From NCBI RefSeq assembly GCF_036250065.1, contig NZ_CP109199.1:4588001-4652000 (forward strand): a stretch of DNA of 64,000 nt. The letters run 5' to 3'. This DNA comes from Micromonospora sp. NBC_01699 (GTDB lineage Bacteria > Actinomycetota > Actinomycetes > Mycobacteriales > Micromonosporaceae). Positions 44,222-53,800 of this stretch are shown one piece after another; positions within the stretch are counted from its first letter, which is position 1, and the number at the start of each line of letters is the position of its first letter. Made by a program: the position numbers and the translations under genes. The notes under the pieces are model-generated. The model searched no databases. It was not told the DNA's origin and saw only the letters and a program-made list of their open reading frames with translations.

Positions 44222-46126
44222 TCACCGGGGCGCTACGGCGTCGTGGCGCAGACCGCTGGACAGGTCGCCACCGGTGGCGTGCCGGGAGCGGCCCAGCCAC
44301 AACCGCACCGAACCGTCCGACCAGCGGGCGAGCTGCCAGCGGCGGAGCACCCGCAGGCCGGCGCGGCCGATCTCCTCCTCCGGGATGGCGAGTTCCACCG
44401 GGCCGGCTCCGTCCGGGGCGGGGCGCCAGTCGAGCACCCGGCTGTGGCCGATCGCCGGCACCGGTGGCCCGTGCTCGGGGACGAGCTGGATCGGCACCCG
44501 GCGCAGCCGTACCCGGGTCGGATCGCCGTCCGGGGCGGTGGGTACGAGCGGCACCCAGTTCTCCGGCACCGTGCTGGCCAGCGTGTACGCCAGTTCCGGC
44601 ACGCCCGGCCCCTCGGCCGCCGGACGGGGCGGTACGGCCGCGCGGCCGACCTGCGTGCTCCGGTCGATCGGCCGGCCGGTGGCGCCGGTGACCGTGGACT
44701 CGATCGCCCAGACCAGGTTGGCCATCTCGTCCCGGCCGAACCGGACCTCCTCCACCGGGTCGGAGTCGATGGTCGTCGGCGCGGTCGGCGGCAGCACGAG
44801 CAGTTCGGAGGGTTCGCCCGCGACCGGGTTCCAGGGCCGGAACAGCGCCCAGCCCTTGGCGTCCGGTGCGGGCGGGACCAGGGTCCGGACGCCGAACGTG
44901 TCGGTGACGATCAGCGACCGGATCCGGGTCGCCGAGCCGACCGGCAGCTCCAGCGGGACCACGAAGTGGTCGTTGGCGTAGACCAGTCCGAACTCAAGGA
45001 GGAACATCCGGGCCAGGTCGGCGGCGCCCGCACCGACCTGGGCCAGGTTGATCCGGGAGTCCTCCAGTTCCCAGAACCGGGTCGACGGCATGCCCGCGTA
45101 GCCGACCGGCATCGGCAGGGTGACCCGGACCAGGTCCGGCCGGTCCGGCGGCGGGGGCGTCTGGAGGGTCTCGTCGGGCCGGTGGTCGAAGTGGTACCAG
45201 TCGAGCCGATCGCCGTCGTACTCCCCGGCGGTCAGCACCACCTCCCCGTCCGGGCCGGCGGCGCCGATCGCGAACTCGTACTCCAGCCGTTCCCGCTGCC
45301 AGGCGGTCTCCTCGCCCGGCGCCATGGTGACCAGCGGGTAGAAGTCGGCCGGCGGCCAGGGCGGGGTCGCCGGCCGTGGGTCGACCCCGGGCGAGATCAC
45401 CGCCGGCAGTTGCAGCAGGTAGCCGTCGGCCGGACCGGCCGGCCGCTCGGGCACCCCGAGCCAGCGCAACCAACCGGTGACCGCGCTCAGCACGGCCGCG
45501 TCGAGGGCGGGCGGCACCGGCACGTCCTGGGTGAACGTCCCGTCCGCGATCGCCCGGAGGAGCCGGTCGCCGTGCGGCACCCGGCCGGCGACCAGCCGCA
45601 GGAAGCCGGCGGTCTCCTGGTCGAGCCGCGACGGCGCGTCGGCGGGCACGGCCGGGACGGGATAGTGGGCGGCCACCACCGGACCGAGCGTCCCGGCCCC
45701 GGCCCCGGCCAGCATGCGGAGGAACTGCTGTCCGGTCTCGACGGAGAATCGCAGGTCGTCGGCGGTGTGGACGGACTCCCGCTCGACGTACGCCTCCAAC
45801 GGGACGTCGGTCGGCAGCGGGACGACACCGCCCGAGCGCCCGCCGGGGCGGTACCGGGTGAACGGGGTCACCCGGGCCTGCACGCGGGCGGCGATCGGCG
45901 AACCGGCGTCCTCGCCGAGGAACTCGCCGAGCTGCCACTGCCGGGCCAGCAGCCACAGCGGGTCCGCGGTCCGCGCCTGGAGCGCGGGGCTCAGGTCGGC
46001 GCGGCGGGTCCGTGGCTCCAGCCGGGTCCAGGTGGTCACCGACGGCTGCGGCTGTGCCACGTCCGCCACGGTGGACACCGGTACGTCGTCCGGCGGCGCG
46101 GTCCGGAGGGCGGCGGGGTACGTCAT
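44222..46126 (-). CDS. Conserved protein of unknown function, DPLWLLARQWQLGEF family (giant operon)
   Basis: 634 residues. No named domain. Landmarks: TTWTRLEPRTRRADLSPALQ (about 31-50) and DPLWLLARQWQLGEF (about 55-69), FYPLVTMAPGEE, STRFWELEDSRINLAQVGAG (mid-protein), and FLLEFGLVYANDHFVVPLEL. This blend of Trp-rich and acidic motifs is strongly reminiscent of an unannotated family seen beside the two following giant families in distant bacteria (recollection, not verified). Start overlaps the upstream stop (ATGA). No signal peptide or membrane helix. 94 bp separates it from the fibre gene. A structural role in an assembly is inferred only from context. Confidence 0.75.
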   Translation of the reverse strand: MTYPAALRTAPPDDVPVSTVADVAQPQPSVTTWTRLEPRTRRADLSPALQARTADPLWLLARQWQLGEFLGEDAGSPIAARVQARVTPFTRYRPGGRSGGVVPLPTDVPLEAYVERESVHTADDLRFSVETGQQFLRMLAGAGAGTLGPVVAAHYPVPAVPADAPSRLDQETAGFLRLVAGRVPHGDRLLRAIADGTFTQDVPVPPALDAAVLSAVTGWLRWLGVPERPAGPADGYLLQLPAVISPGVDPRPATPPWPPADFYPLVTMAPGEETAWQRERLEYEFAIGAAGPDGEVVLTAGEYDGDRLDWYHFDHRPDETLQTPPPPDRPDLVRVTLPMPVGYAGMPSTRFWELEDSRINLAQVGAGAADLARMFLLEFGLVYANDHFVVPLELPVGSATRIRSLIVTDTFGVRTLVPPAPDAKGWALFRPWNPVAGEPSELLVLPPTAPTTIDSDPVEEVRFGRDEMANLVWAIESTVTGATGRPIDRSTQVGRAAVPPRPAAEGPGVPELAYTLASTVPENWVPLVPTAPDGDPTRVRLRRVPIQLVPEHGPPVPAIGHSRVLDWRPAPDGAGPVELAIPEEEIGRAGLRVLRRWQLARWSDGSVRLWLGRSRHATGGDLSSGLRHDAVAPR

Positions 46127-49100
46127 CTCTTCTCCTCGTCGCTGGCCGCCCCGGCCCGGGGCAGCGCGTCCGGGGTGAGGTCGGTGGTGGTGCCCGGCTG
46201 GGTGACGTTGGTCGGCAGGTAGTACGCCGGCAGGAACTGCCCGCCGGCGCCGAGCGAGTCGACGTCGGTGACCCGGGCGATCGCCAGGTCGAGTGCCTCT
46301 TCGAGGGTCTGGACCAGTGCCGACGGTTGCCAGCTGGCGGCGCCGTCCGTACTGACCCCGAGCAGCACCGCCTGCGGCGCGGCGGCGGCCGGGGCGTCGT
46401 ACTCGAACGTGAGGCCGGTCTGGGTGGTGACGGCCGGCACCGTCTCGGTCCACTCGTCGACCAGGAGGCCGTGCACCGGCTGGTGCGGGTCGAGGTCGCC
46501 GAGGGTCACCAGCACCAGCGACGTCGGGCGTACGTCGGGTCGGGGTGCCGACTCGCCGACCCACTCGTCACCGGGCCGGTACGGCAGCTGCGCGACCCGT
46601 ACCCGCGCGGGTACGCGTACCGCGCCGCCGGCGTCGAGCACCTCGGCGAACGTCAGCACCTCCTGCAACCGCCCGACCGCCGGGCGGACCCGCCCGTAGC
46701 GGGTGAGCCACCGTCGTACCGGGTGCGGCGTACCGCCCTGGAGGTCGTCGCTGGCGGCGAGCGCGCCGGCGAGGACGGCCGGCTCCGGTGCCCGGCTGCG
46801 GGAGAGCACCGGTGCGTCCGCGCCGAGCAGCGCCCGGATCCGGGCGATCTGGAGGTCCCGCCGGTCGGCCGGGGGCGCGGTCGGGTCGTCGCAGTCGGTC
46901 TCCGGCACGCAGCCGCAGGCACCGGGCGGGCAGGGCGTACGACCCCAGGCCTCGGCCACCACCGCGCAGTGTTTGGCGATCCGGCGGGTCAGCTCGTTTC
47001 CGGCGTACCGGACCGCCTCGGTGAGCATCGTCGCCGTCTCCGGTCCCGGCGGTGGGAGTACGACCCCGACGACGCCGAAACCAGCCGCGGTACGGAGCAG
47101 CCGACGCGACTCCGCGTCGTCCGGGTCACTCACCGTAACGGCGTTCGGGCCGTTCTCCGCGACGGCGTTCGGGCCGTCATCGATCGTGGGTACCGGCTGG
47201 TCGAGGGCGCGCAGGGCCGAGGCGGTGGTCCGGGCGAGTTGCCACAGTTCGTCGGCCTCGTTGCGGGTGTGGTCGTCCACCTGCGGCGGCGCGTCGGGGT
47301 CCAGCCCGAGGTCGGCGGCGAGCAGTTGCCGTCCCCGGCCGAACAGGTCGCGCAGGGCCGCGACGGCGGTGAGGAAGTCGGCCAGGCTCACCGACTCCCC
47401 CGGTGAGCCGGAGACCGGCGCGTAGTTCAGTTCCAGCCGCCACTGCCGGGTCACCTGGGGCGGGGCGAATCCGGTCCAGGCGACGAGTTCGATCCGCCGG
47501 TCCAGGTCGGTGTCGGCCGGGGTGCCCGGATGCGGCGGGGCGGCGACGTGGTCCACCGCCGCCATGCCCAGGTGGTCCAGGGTCGCCGCGACGTACGGGG
47601 TGCGCGTCGTGCCGTCCGGCGCGTGCCAGCGCATCCGCCAGTACACCCGTGGGGCCGGCGGCAGCAGCGCGGCGATCAGCGCGTCGACCGCCCGACCGAC
47701 GATCCGGGGCGCCTCGGTACGGGCCGCCGGCCAGTCGGTGCGTACCGCGCCGAACCGGTCGTCGAGGTTGAACAGCAGGGCGACCCGGTGCGTCACCGAC
47801 ACCCCGCTGCTCGGCGTACGGCTGAAGTGCAGTTCCGGCGCGGACCCGGCGGCTCCGGCGGCGGCGTCCAGTGCGGCGGCGGCCCGGTTCAGGTCGCCGG
47901 CGGCGAGCTGGTGCACCCCCTCGGCGAGCAGTGCGTCGCCGACCGCGTCGATGTCGTCGGCGATTCCGGCCAACAGTTCGCCCAGGGCGACCCGGACGGG
48001 GCCGGGCAGGAGGTCCAGCTCGGTGTCGAGGGCACCGGACCGGTGCAGCCGGTGCAGTTCGAGCCCGTCGGTCACGGCGGTCGACTCGATCGCGAAGTTG
48101 ATCTCCGCTGGCCCGTCCGGCACCGGATCGACCCGGTGCGCCCGGACCGGCGCCAGCCGCCGGAACAGCGGCAGGTACTGGTCGAGCGGCCCCCGGGGGT
48201 GGTCATGCAGGCCGCGTTCGAAGCGGTAGCCGAGCAACGCGCCCATCGGCTGGCCGTCACGCAGACCGTCGAGCAGCCGCTCGGCGGTGCGGACCCGCCG
48301 GGAGGAGAGGTCCACCGCCACCGGGTTGTCGTCCCCGCCCCCGTGGGAGCGCCAGGCGCTGCGCAGCACGGCCGCGCTCACCGCCTGCTGCTGGGACGGC
48401 GCGTGCACGTGCCCGGCCCCGTCGGGGGCGGCCACCAGCTTCGCCGGGGCGTCGGTCGCCGGCACGTGCGCCGGCCGGTCGACCAGCACCGGCGGCGGCG
48501 CCGGCACCAGGTCGGTGACCCAGCCGTACGCCCCGACGTGCAGCCCGGCCGGCAGTTCGGCGGGACGGGTGGCGGTCAGCCGCTCCAGCCGTACGGTGGC
48601 GAGCGAGGTGATCCAGGCGTCGAGCCGGTGCGCCGCCAGCCCGAGCGTGCCGGCGACGTACCGTTCCAGGTCGGCCGGGTCGAGCGGCGCCGAGGTCGGC
48701 GGCGGGACCAGCGCGTCGGCCAGCGCGGTCAGCGTCGACCGGAGCCCGCGCAGCCCGGCGGTGACCTCCCGGTGCCGGTCGTCCCCGGGCGCGGCCCCGG
48801 CGAGGTAGTCACCCACGTCGAGCCCGCTGCCGGGGACCGGGACGGCCAGCCGGCGGGCGGTGGTGGCGGTCAGTTCGCGGGCCCGGACGTCGACCAGCTC
48901 CGGCTCGGGCAGCTCGGCGGCGGCCGGCAACCCGGCCAGCGCGGCGAGCCGGTCGGCCGCCGCCGAGTGCTCGGCGAGCAGGGCGACGCGCAGCAGCCGG
49001 TAGAACAGCGGCACCGGGAGGTCCGGCGCGGGGCTCGGCGGAATCCGGTCGCCGCGCAGCGGCATGGCGGCGAGCGCGACGAGGTAGTCCCGCACCGCGA

Positions 49101-50823
49101 TCGGATCCACCGTCCCGGCCCCGTCGGACGCGGACGAGCCGAGCGGCGGGGTGCCGAGCGGCGGCGTGCCCAGCAGCGGGGTGCCGAGCGCGAAGGCGTC
49201 CTTGGCGAAGACGGCGAGCGAGAGCCGGGGATCGGTCTCGCCGGCCAGCCCGAGGGCGGCCAGCAGGGCCCGCGCCGGCTCCACCACCTGCTCCTGCCAG
49301 GACGCGTCCAGGTTGAGCCGACAGAACCGCCACAGCCAGCTCACGTACTCGTTGCCGAGCACGCTGCGGGCCCGTACCTCCGCGATCCGGGCGTCGGTGG
49401 CCAGGATCTCCAGCATCGTCCGCTCCGGGTCGTCAAGTCCTGGACGGATCCGGGGGGCGGGTTCGGCGAGCCAGACCCGGCGCCACAGGTTCTCCAGCGC
49501 GGTGACCGCCCGCCGCTGCGCGGGGCCGGTCTCCCGCCAGCCGTGCAGCGCGGCGACCGGCAGCAACCCGTACGGCTGCGACCCGATCCGCAGCGTCGGC
49601 AGCGGCCCCTCCGGGTGTACGTGGGCGACGAAGTGCTCGCGGATCCGCTCCTGCTCGGCCGGGGTGGCGACCGGCAGCAGGTGCCGCAGGGTGTTGCCGA
49701 GGCCGGGGTGCCACAGCGCGTGCCGGACCAGCCGCTCCATCGCTCGCTCGTCGAGGTCGGCGCCGGCGGCCCGGGCCAACGCGGTCGGGGCGCCGGGCCG
49801 GGCCGCCCGGCGGCGTGCGGCGACCAGGTCGTCGACGAGGCCGTCCGCCGCCAGTGGCAGCGCCAGCGCCCGGCTGGCCAGGGCCGCGGCGTTCTCGTTC
49901 GCCGGACCGGTGCCGCCGGGCACCGCGTCGGCGGCGGTGACCCGGGCGACCGGGGCCCGGACGGGCACGCTCACCGTCTCGGTGTTGTTGGTAGGGGTGC
50001 CGGGACGCAGGAAGGCCAGCCCGTCGGTGGCGGCGTGTGCCTCCAGCAGGCGGTGCAGGGACCGGGCGGAGACGTCCGGCGGGGCCTGCGTGTCCACTCC
50101 GAACACCAGCAGCCGCTCCACCGGCCGGGGTCGCCCGCCGGCGTCGGTGGGCACCCCGATCGGGAAGGCCATCCCGGCGGCGACCGCCGCCGCGTAGTCG
50201 ACCATCCAGCGCATCCCGTCGTCGACCGGCGGCAACCCCGGCACCGGGTCGGCGGGGGCGGGGGCCGGCGGCTGTCCGGGGAGCACCGGGGTCAGGCCGA
50301 CCGCCGGGTCCCGGGTGACCGGCTGCGAGGTGCCGGTGAAGAGGACCCCGTCGGCGGTCCGGCCGACCGCGTACCACCGGGTCGGCAGCAACCGGGCCCG
50401 AGCCGGCTCGGTCCAGGACGCGGCGCGGGACAGCGGGTCGGGCAGGGCGCCACCGGCGTCCGGCTCCAGCACCCGGGCGATCCAGCCGGCCCGCGCCGCG
50501 CCGAACCGGCGGACCAGGTCGGTCCAGGCGATCTCGGCCGCGGTCGGACCGCCGGCGGCCACCTCCATCCAGTACGTCCGCCCGGCCGCCTCCTCCGCCT
50601 CCGTCAGCCCCGGCTCGTGGCTGTCCACGTGGATCTGGTCGGGAAAGACCCGTACTCGCAGCGTCGCGCCGTCGAAGCGGGTCTCCAACCGGACCGGCAG
50701 CAGCGCCACCGGATACCAGGTGGAGAGTTGCCACGGGGTTTCGGTGAACGCGCCGGAGAGCCGTGGCGGTTGCGCCGCCCGCTCCCGGGCCACGCTTCGG
50801 CGCCGGGCGCGTGTGCTGGTCAT
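46123..50823 (-). CDS. Giant conserved protein of unknown function, LPVRLETRF/GTPTNNT family
   Basis: 1566 residues. After a basic start come STWYPVALLPVRLETRF, LRVRVFPDQIHVDSHEPGLT (about 55-75), RWMVDYAAAVAAGMAFPIGV, LAFLRPGTPTNNTETV (about 275-290), LRIGSQPYGLLPVAALHGW (about 405-423) and, near the end, LVLVTLGDLDPHQPVHGLLVDEW. No catalytic motif, signal or membrane helix. A Gly-Thr-Pro-Leu repeat lies in the middle. The long motifs are too specific to be chance, so this is a real family without known role. ATGA overlaps at both ends tie it to its neighbours. Probably cytoplasmic or assembled into a particle. Confidence 0.8.
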   Translation of the reverse strand: MTSTRARRRSVARERAAQPPRLSGAFTETPWQLSTWYPVALLPVRLETRFDGATLRVRVFPDQIHVDSHEPGLTEAEEAAGRTYWMEVAAGGPTAAEIAWTDLVRRFGAARAGWIARVLEPDAGGALPDPLSRAASWTEPARARLLPTRWYAVGRTADGVLFTGTSQPVTRDPAVGLTPVLPGQPPAPAPADPVPGLPPVDDGMRWMVDYAAAVAAGMAFPIGVPTDAGGRPRPVERLLVFGVDTQAPPDVSARSLHRLLEAHAATDGLAFLRPGTPTNNTETVSVPVRAPVARVTAADAVPGGTGPANENAAALASRALALPLAADGLVDDLVAARRRAARPGAPTALARAAGADLDERAMERLVRHALWHPGLGNTLRHLLPVATPAEQERIREHFVAHVHPEGPLPTLRIGSQPYGLLPVAALHGWRETGPAQRRAVTALENLWRRVWLAEPAPRIRPGLDDPERTMLEILATDARIAEVRARSVLGNEYVSWLWRFCRLNLDASWQEQVVEPARALLAALGLAGETDPRLSLAVFAKDAFALGTPLLGTPPLGTPPLGSSASDGAGTVDPIAVRDYLVALAAMPLRGDRIPPSPAPDLPVPLFYRLLRVALLAEHSAAADRLAALAGLPAAAELPEPELVDVRARELTATTARRLAVPVPGSGLDVGDYLAGAAPGDDRHREVTAGLRGLRSTLTALADALVPPPTSAPLDPADLERYVAGTLGLAAHRLDAWITSLATVRLERLTATRPAELPAGLHVGAYGWVTDLVPAPPPVLVDRPAHVPATDAPAKLVAAPDGAGHVHAPSQQQAVSAAVLRSAWRSHGGGDDNPVAVDLSSRRVRTAERLLDGLRDGQPMGALLGYRFERGLHDHPRGPLDQYLPLFRRLAPVRAHRVDPVPDGPAEINFAIESTAVTDGLELHRLHRSGALDTELDLLPGPVRVALGELLAGIADDIDAVGDALLAEGVHQLAAGDLNRAAAALDAAAGAAGSAPELHFSRTPSSGVSVTHRVALLFNLDDRFGAVRTDWPAARTEAPRIVGRAVDALIAALLPPAPRVYWRMRWHAPDGTTRTPYVAATLDHLGMAAVDHVAAPPHPGTPADTDLDRRIELVAWTGFAPPQVTRQWRLELNYAPVSGSPGESVSLADFLTAVAALRDLFGRGRQLLAADLGLDPDAPPQVDDHTRNEADELWQLARTTASALRALDQPVPTIDDGPNAVAENGPNAVTVSDPDDAESRRLLRTAAGFGVVGVVLPPPGPETATMLTEAVRYAGNELTRRIAKHCAVVAEAWGRTPCPPGACGCVPETDCDDPTAPPADRRDLQIARIRALLGADAPVLSRSRAPEPAVLAGALAASDDLQGGTPHPVRRWLTRYGRVRPAVGRLQEVLTFAEVLDAGGAVRVPARVRVAQLPYRPGDEWVGESAPRPDVRPTSLVLVTLGDLDPHQPVHGLLVDEWTETVPAVTTQTGLTFEYDAPAAAAPQAVLLGVSTDGAASWQPSALVQTLEEALDLAIARVTDVDSLGAGGQFLPAYYLPTNVTQPGTTTDLTPDALPRAGAASDEEKR
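49141..49185. repeat. Three 15-bp tandem repeats inside the 1566-residue gene
   Basis: Units GAGCGGCGGGGTGCC, GAGCGGCGGCGTGCC and CAGCAGCGGGGTGCC, read on the minus strand as GTPLL-GTPPL-GTPPL. In-frame, probably a flexible loop, and a possible slippage site. Confidence 0.8.
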
Positions 50824-53800
50824 GACGGGTCCTCCGGGGTGAGTAGCAGGTCGCTGGCGTGACGGGCGAGCAGGACGGGGCGCTGGAGCACCACCCGAGC
50901 CATGTCGGCGGCGGTACGGCCGAAGACCGCGCCCTGCACCGGCCCGGTGGGCAGGCCGGGCGCGACCACCGGGAGGAACCGCGCGTCGTTCGGCAGGTGC
51001 CCCCAGTGCAGGTCGTCCCAGCGCTCGACCGGCTCCGGCGGCTCCGACGGTGGCCACTGCCTCGGTTCCAGGTCCAGGCCGAACCGGGCCGCGGTCGGCT
51101 GCTCCCGGAGCAGGAAGAAGTAGCCCGGATCGCCGCCGGGTCCGGGGTCGCCCCGCGCCTCGTCGGCGGTGAACGGGAAGCCGAAGAGCAGCAGGTCCGG
51201 GGAGAGCCAGGCGTTGAAGATCGGCGGCAGGTCGTCGCCGACCGGCTCCCGCCGGTCGCCGGCCCAGGCGGCGCGACGCATGGTGACCACCGTCGACGGG
51301 AAGCGGCGCAGCACCTCACCACGGATGACCAGCACCAGCGACTGTTCACCGGGCGCACCGACCGCGGTCAGGTGGGTGCCGAGCGGGCCGTGGCGCCAGG
51401 CGTCGTCGGTCAGCGGCGGGATGTCGGTCAGCGGTTGACCGGCCGACATCGCGCCCCGGACGTCCCAGAACTGGCGGAACCAGGTCTGCCTCGGGTCCGC
51501 CGGGAAGCCGCGCCAGAGCAGTTCCCGGCTCATCTCGTGGTTCAGCCCGACCAGGAACGCCTCGATGAACCGGGGGTTCGCGGCGAGCGCGGTCATCGTC
51601 TCCGGTGCCACCGCCGGTAGGTTCGGCGCGATGTGCTCCTGCGACAGTCCGCGCAGCAACTCGTACGCGGGCACGTCGAAGGTGACCCCGGCGAGCAGCC
51701 GGCGCAGCGGGTCGCCGCTGTCCGGAAGCGCATGCTCCAGGGACCTCCCGTCGATGCTCAACCCGGCCAGCACCTCGCCGGGAACCGCCGTCTCCGGACG
51801 TACGGCGGCCCGAACGGCGTACGCGGCCGGGGTCAGCGCAACCCGCTCCGGTCGCGGGTCGTGGGCGAGCGCCTGCACCGGTCCCAGCCAACCCTGGTGC
51901 GCCGCGGCGGCGACGATGAACCGGTCGCCCATGACGGCCCGGTCGGCGACCAGGTCGGGGCGGAGATCGCCGAGGAAGAGGGCGCAGCCACGCCCGGTGA
52001 CCGGCTCGACCAGCCCGGGGGTGAGCTGCGGGCGGCTCCACCGCACCGGCACGCCGCCCGCGTCGAGGTCGAAGCCGACCTGGGTGGTCAGCGTGCCGGT
52101 CCCGGAGCGGTACGACACCACGACGTCGGGCCGGCGGGTGCCGGTCAGGTCCGCCACGGCGGCCCCGGCGGCGACACCGGCCGCGACCGCCGCCTGGTTG
52201 TCGACCGGCCGGGGGCCGCTCCAGGCGTCGGCGGCGACCCGGCCACGGCGGTTGATGCCCCGGCCGGTGTAGTACCGGGCCATCGGTTGCCCGGCGCCGT
52301 CGCGTCCGGCGACGAAGACGAACAGGTCCGGGGTCAGGTCGTCGGTCATGTCCACCACCTGGATGCCGAGCGACCCGACCAGGTCGAAGGTGTCCGGGAG
52401 GGGCTGCGAGTCGCTCCAACCCCGGGTGACCCGGCCGGCCGGGTCGAGCCCCCAACCGACCCGGTAGTAGACCCGGCCGGTGCCGGCGGTCGGCTCGTTG
52501 ACGGCGTACCCGACGACGAGCTCGGGAACGCCGTCGCCGTCCAGGTCGATGACGGTGGCGGCGACCGGGCCGGCGTACCGGCTGACCGGGTCGGGCAGCG
52601 GGTGGGGACCGGTCCAGGCGGTGGCCGCGCCGTCCGGGGTGAGTCCGGTACCGACCCAGTAGGCCAGGCGCCGGCTCGCGGTGGCCGGGTCGGCGAGCGC
52701 CGCCACCGCGAAGAGTCGCGCCGGGACGTCGGCGGTCGGCGCGGCGACCGTGACCGCGCCCCCGTACGCCGGCCCCCCGGTACCCGGCCCGGTCGCCGCC
52801 GGGGTGAGCAGGTTCTCCCGCAGCGTGCCGTGCTCGTCGAAGTGGTGCACCGCCTGGGTCCGGAACACGCTCTGCGTCCCGTCGTCCACCTGGTACGCCA
52901 CCAGCAGCGACGCCAGCAGGCCGATCGGCGGCGGGTACGGGTTCTGGTCCGGGGGCGGGGCCGGGGCGGGGGCGTCGTCCCGGCCGGCGCCGCGCGGATC
53001 GGCGGGCAGCCCGTGATCCAGCCAGCCCTCTCCCCGCTGCCCCCACCGGTACGCCGCCATCCCGCCGGCCGCGGTGCGGACGAAGATCTCGCCGTCGCGC
53101 TCGTCGCCGAGCACCGGACCGGGCCGGTGCGCCGCGATGCCGCTGGCCGGGCGGTCGAACTGGTCGGTCCAGTACCAGATGGTGACCGTCGGTTTGCGGT
53201 CGTCGGGCATGCTGGACCGGCCGTACAGCCGCAGTTCCGACGGCACCCCGTCCGGGTGCGCCAGGACCAGCATCTCCGGCCGCTCGCTGAGCGAGCTCGT
53301 CGTCGTCTGCTGGGCCAGCGAGACGATCCGCAGGCTCCGGGGCGGCGGCCCGTTGAACTGCACCCGACCGTGGGCGCGGTGGTCGTCGCCGCTCATCGAC
53401 GCGGTGACCAGCTCGCCGTTCGGGGTCAGGTAGGCGAGACGGTCCACGCCCTGGTGGTCCCGGTGCTCGCTCGCCGGCGAGCCCCAGACCGGCGGATTCG
53501 CCATGCACAGGCTCCAGGTCCCGGTGTACCGGAACAGCCGGCCGGCGGAGGTGGCCACGTAGACGCCTCCGGGTAGCGGGCGCGGGGAACCCCACAGCCG
53601 TTCCCCGTCCGACAGGGCCGGACGGCCCAGCGCACTCCAGGTCCAGGCGGCCGGGTCGAACCGGTGGAGTTGGCCGTCGGCGCCGAGCTGGTGGACCCGG
53701 CCACCGCCGGTGGTCGGCCGGCTGGCCGTACCGCCGGGCGGGCCACCGCAGTCGACCCAGATCCAGCGGTCGCCGTCCCAGCGGCGTTCGAAGAGCCGAC

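Noticed and set aside
44105-46222. Plus-strand open frame of about 700 codons opposite the DPLWLLARQWQLGEF-family gene
   Set aside because: Same antisense artefact: low-complexity Arg/Gly/Pro/His protein, no RBS, no recognisable fold.
47530-50862. Very long open frame on the plus strand opposite the 1566-residue gene
   Set aside because: Gly/Arg/Val/Asp-rich composition without domain pattern; it mirrors the third-base G/C bias of the real leftward gene, whose motifs and overlaps are clear.
51346-53595. Second long leftward frame within the 1677-residue gene
   Set aside because: Out-of-frame Arg/Ala/Gly-rich reading; FG-GAP and propeller motifs occur only in the accepted frame.
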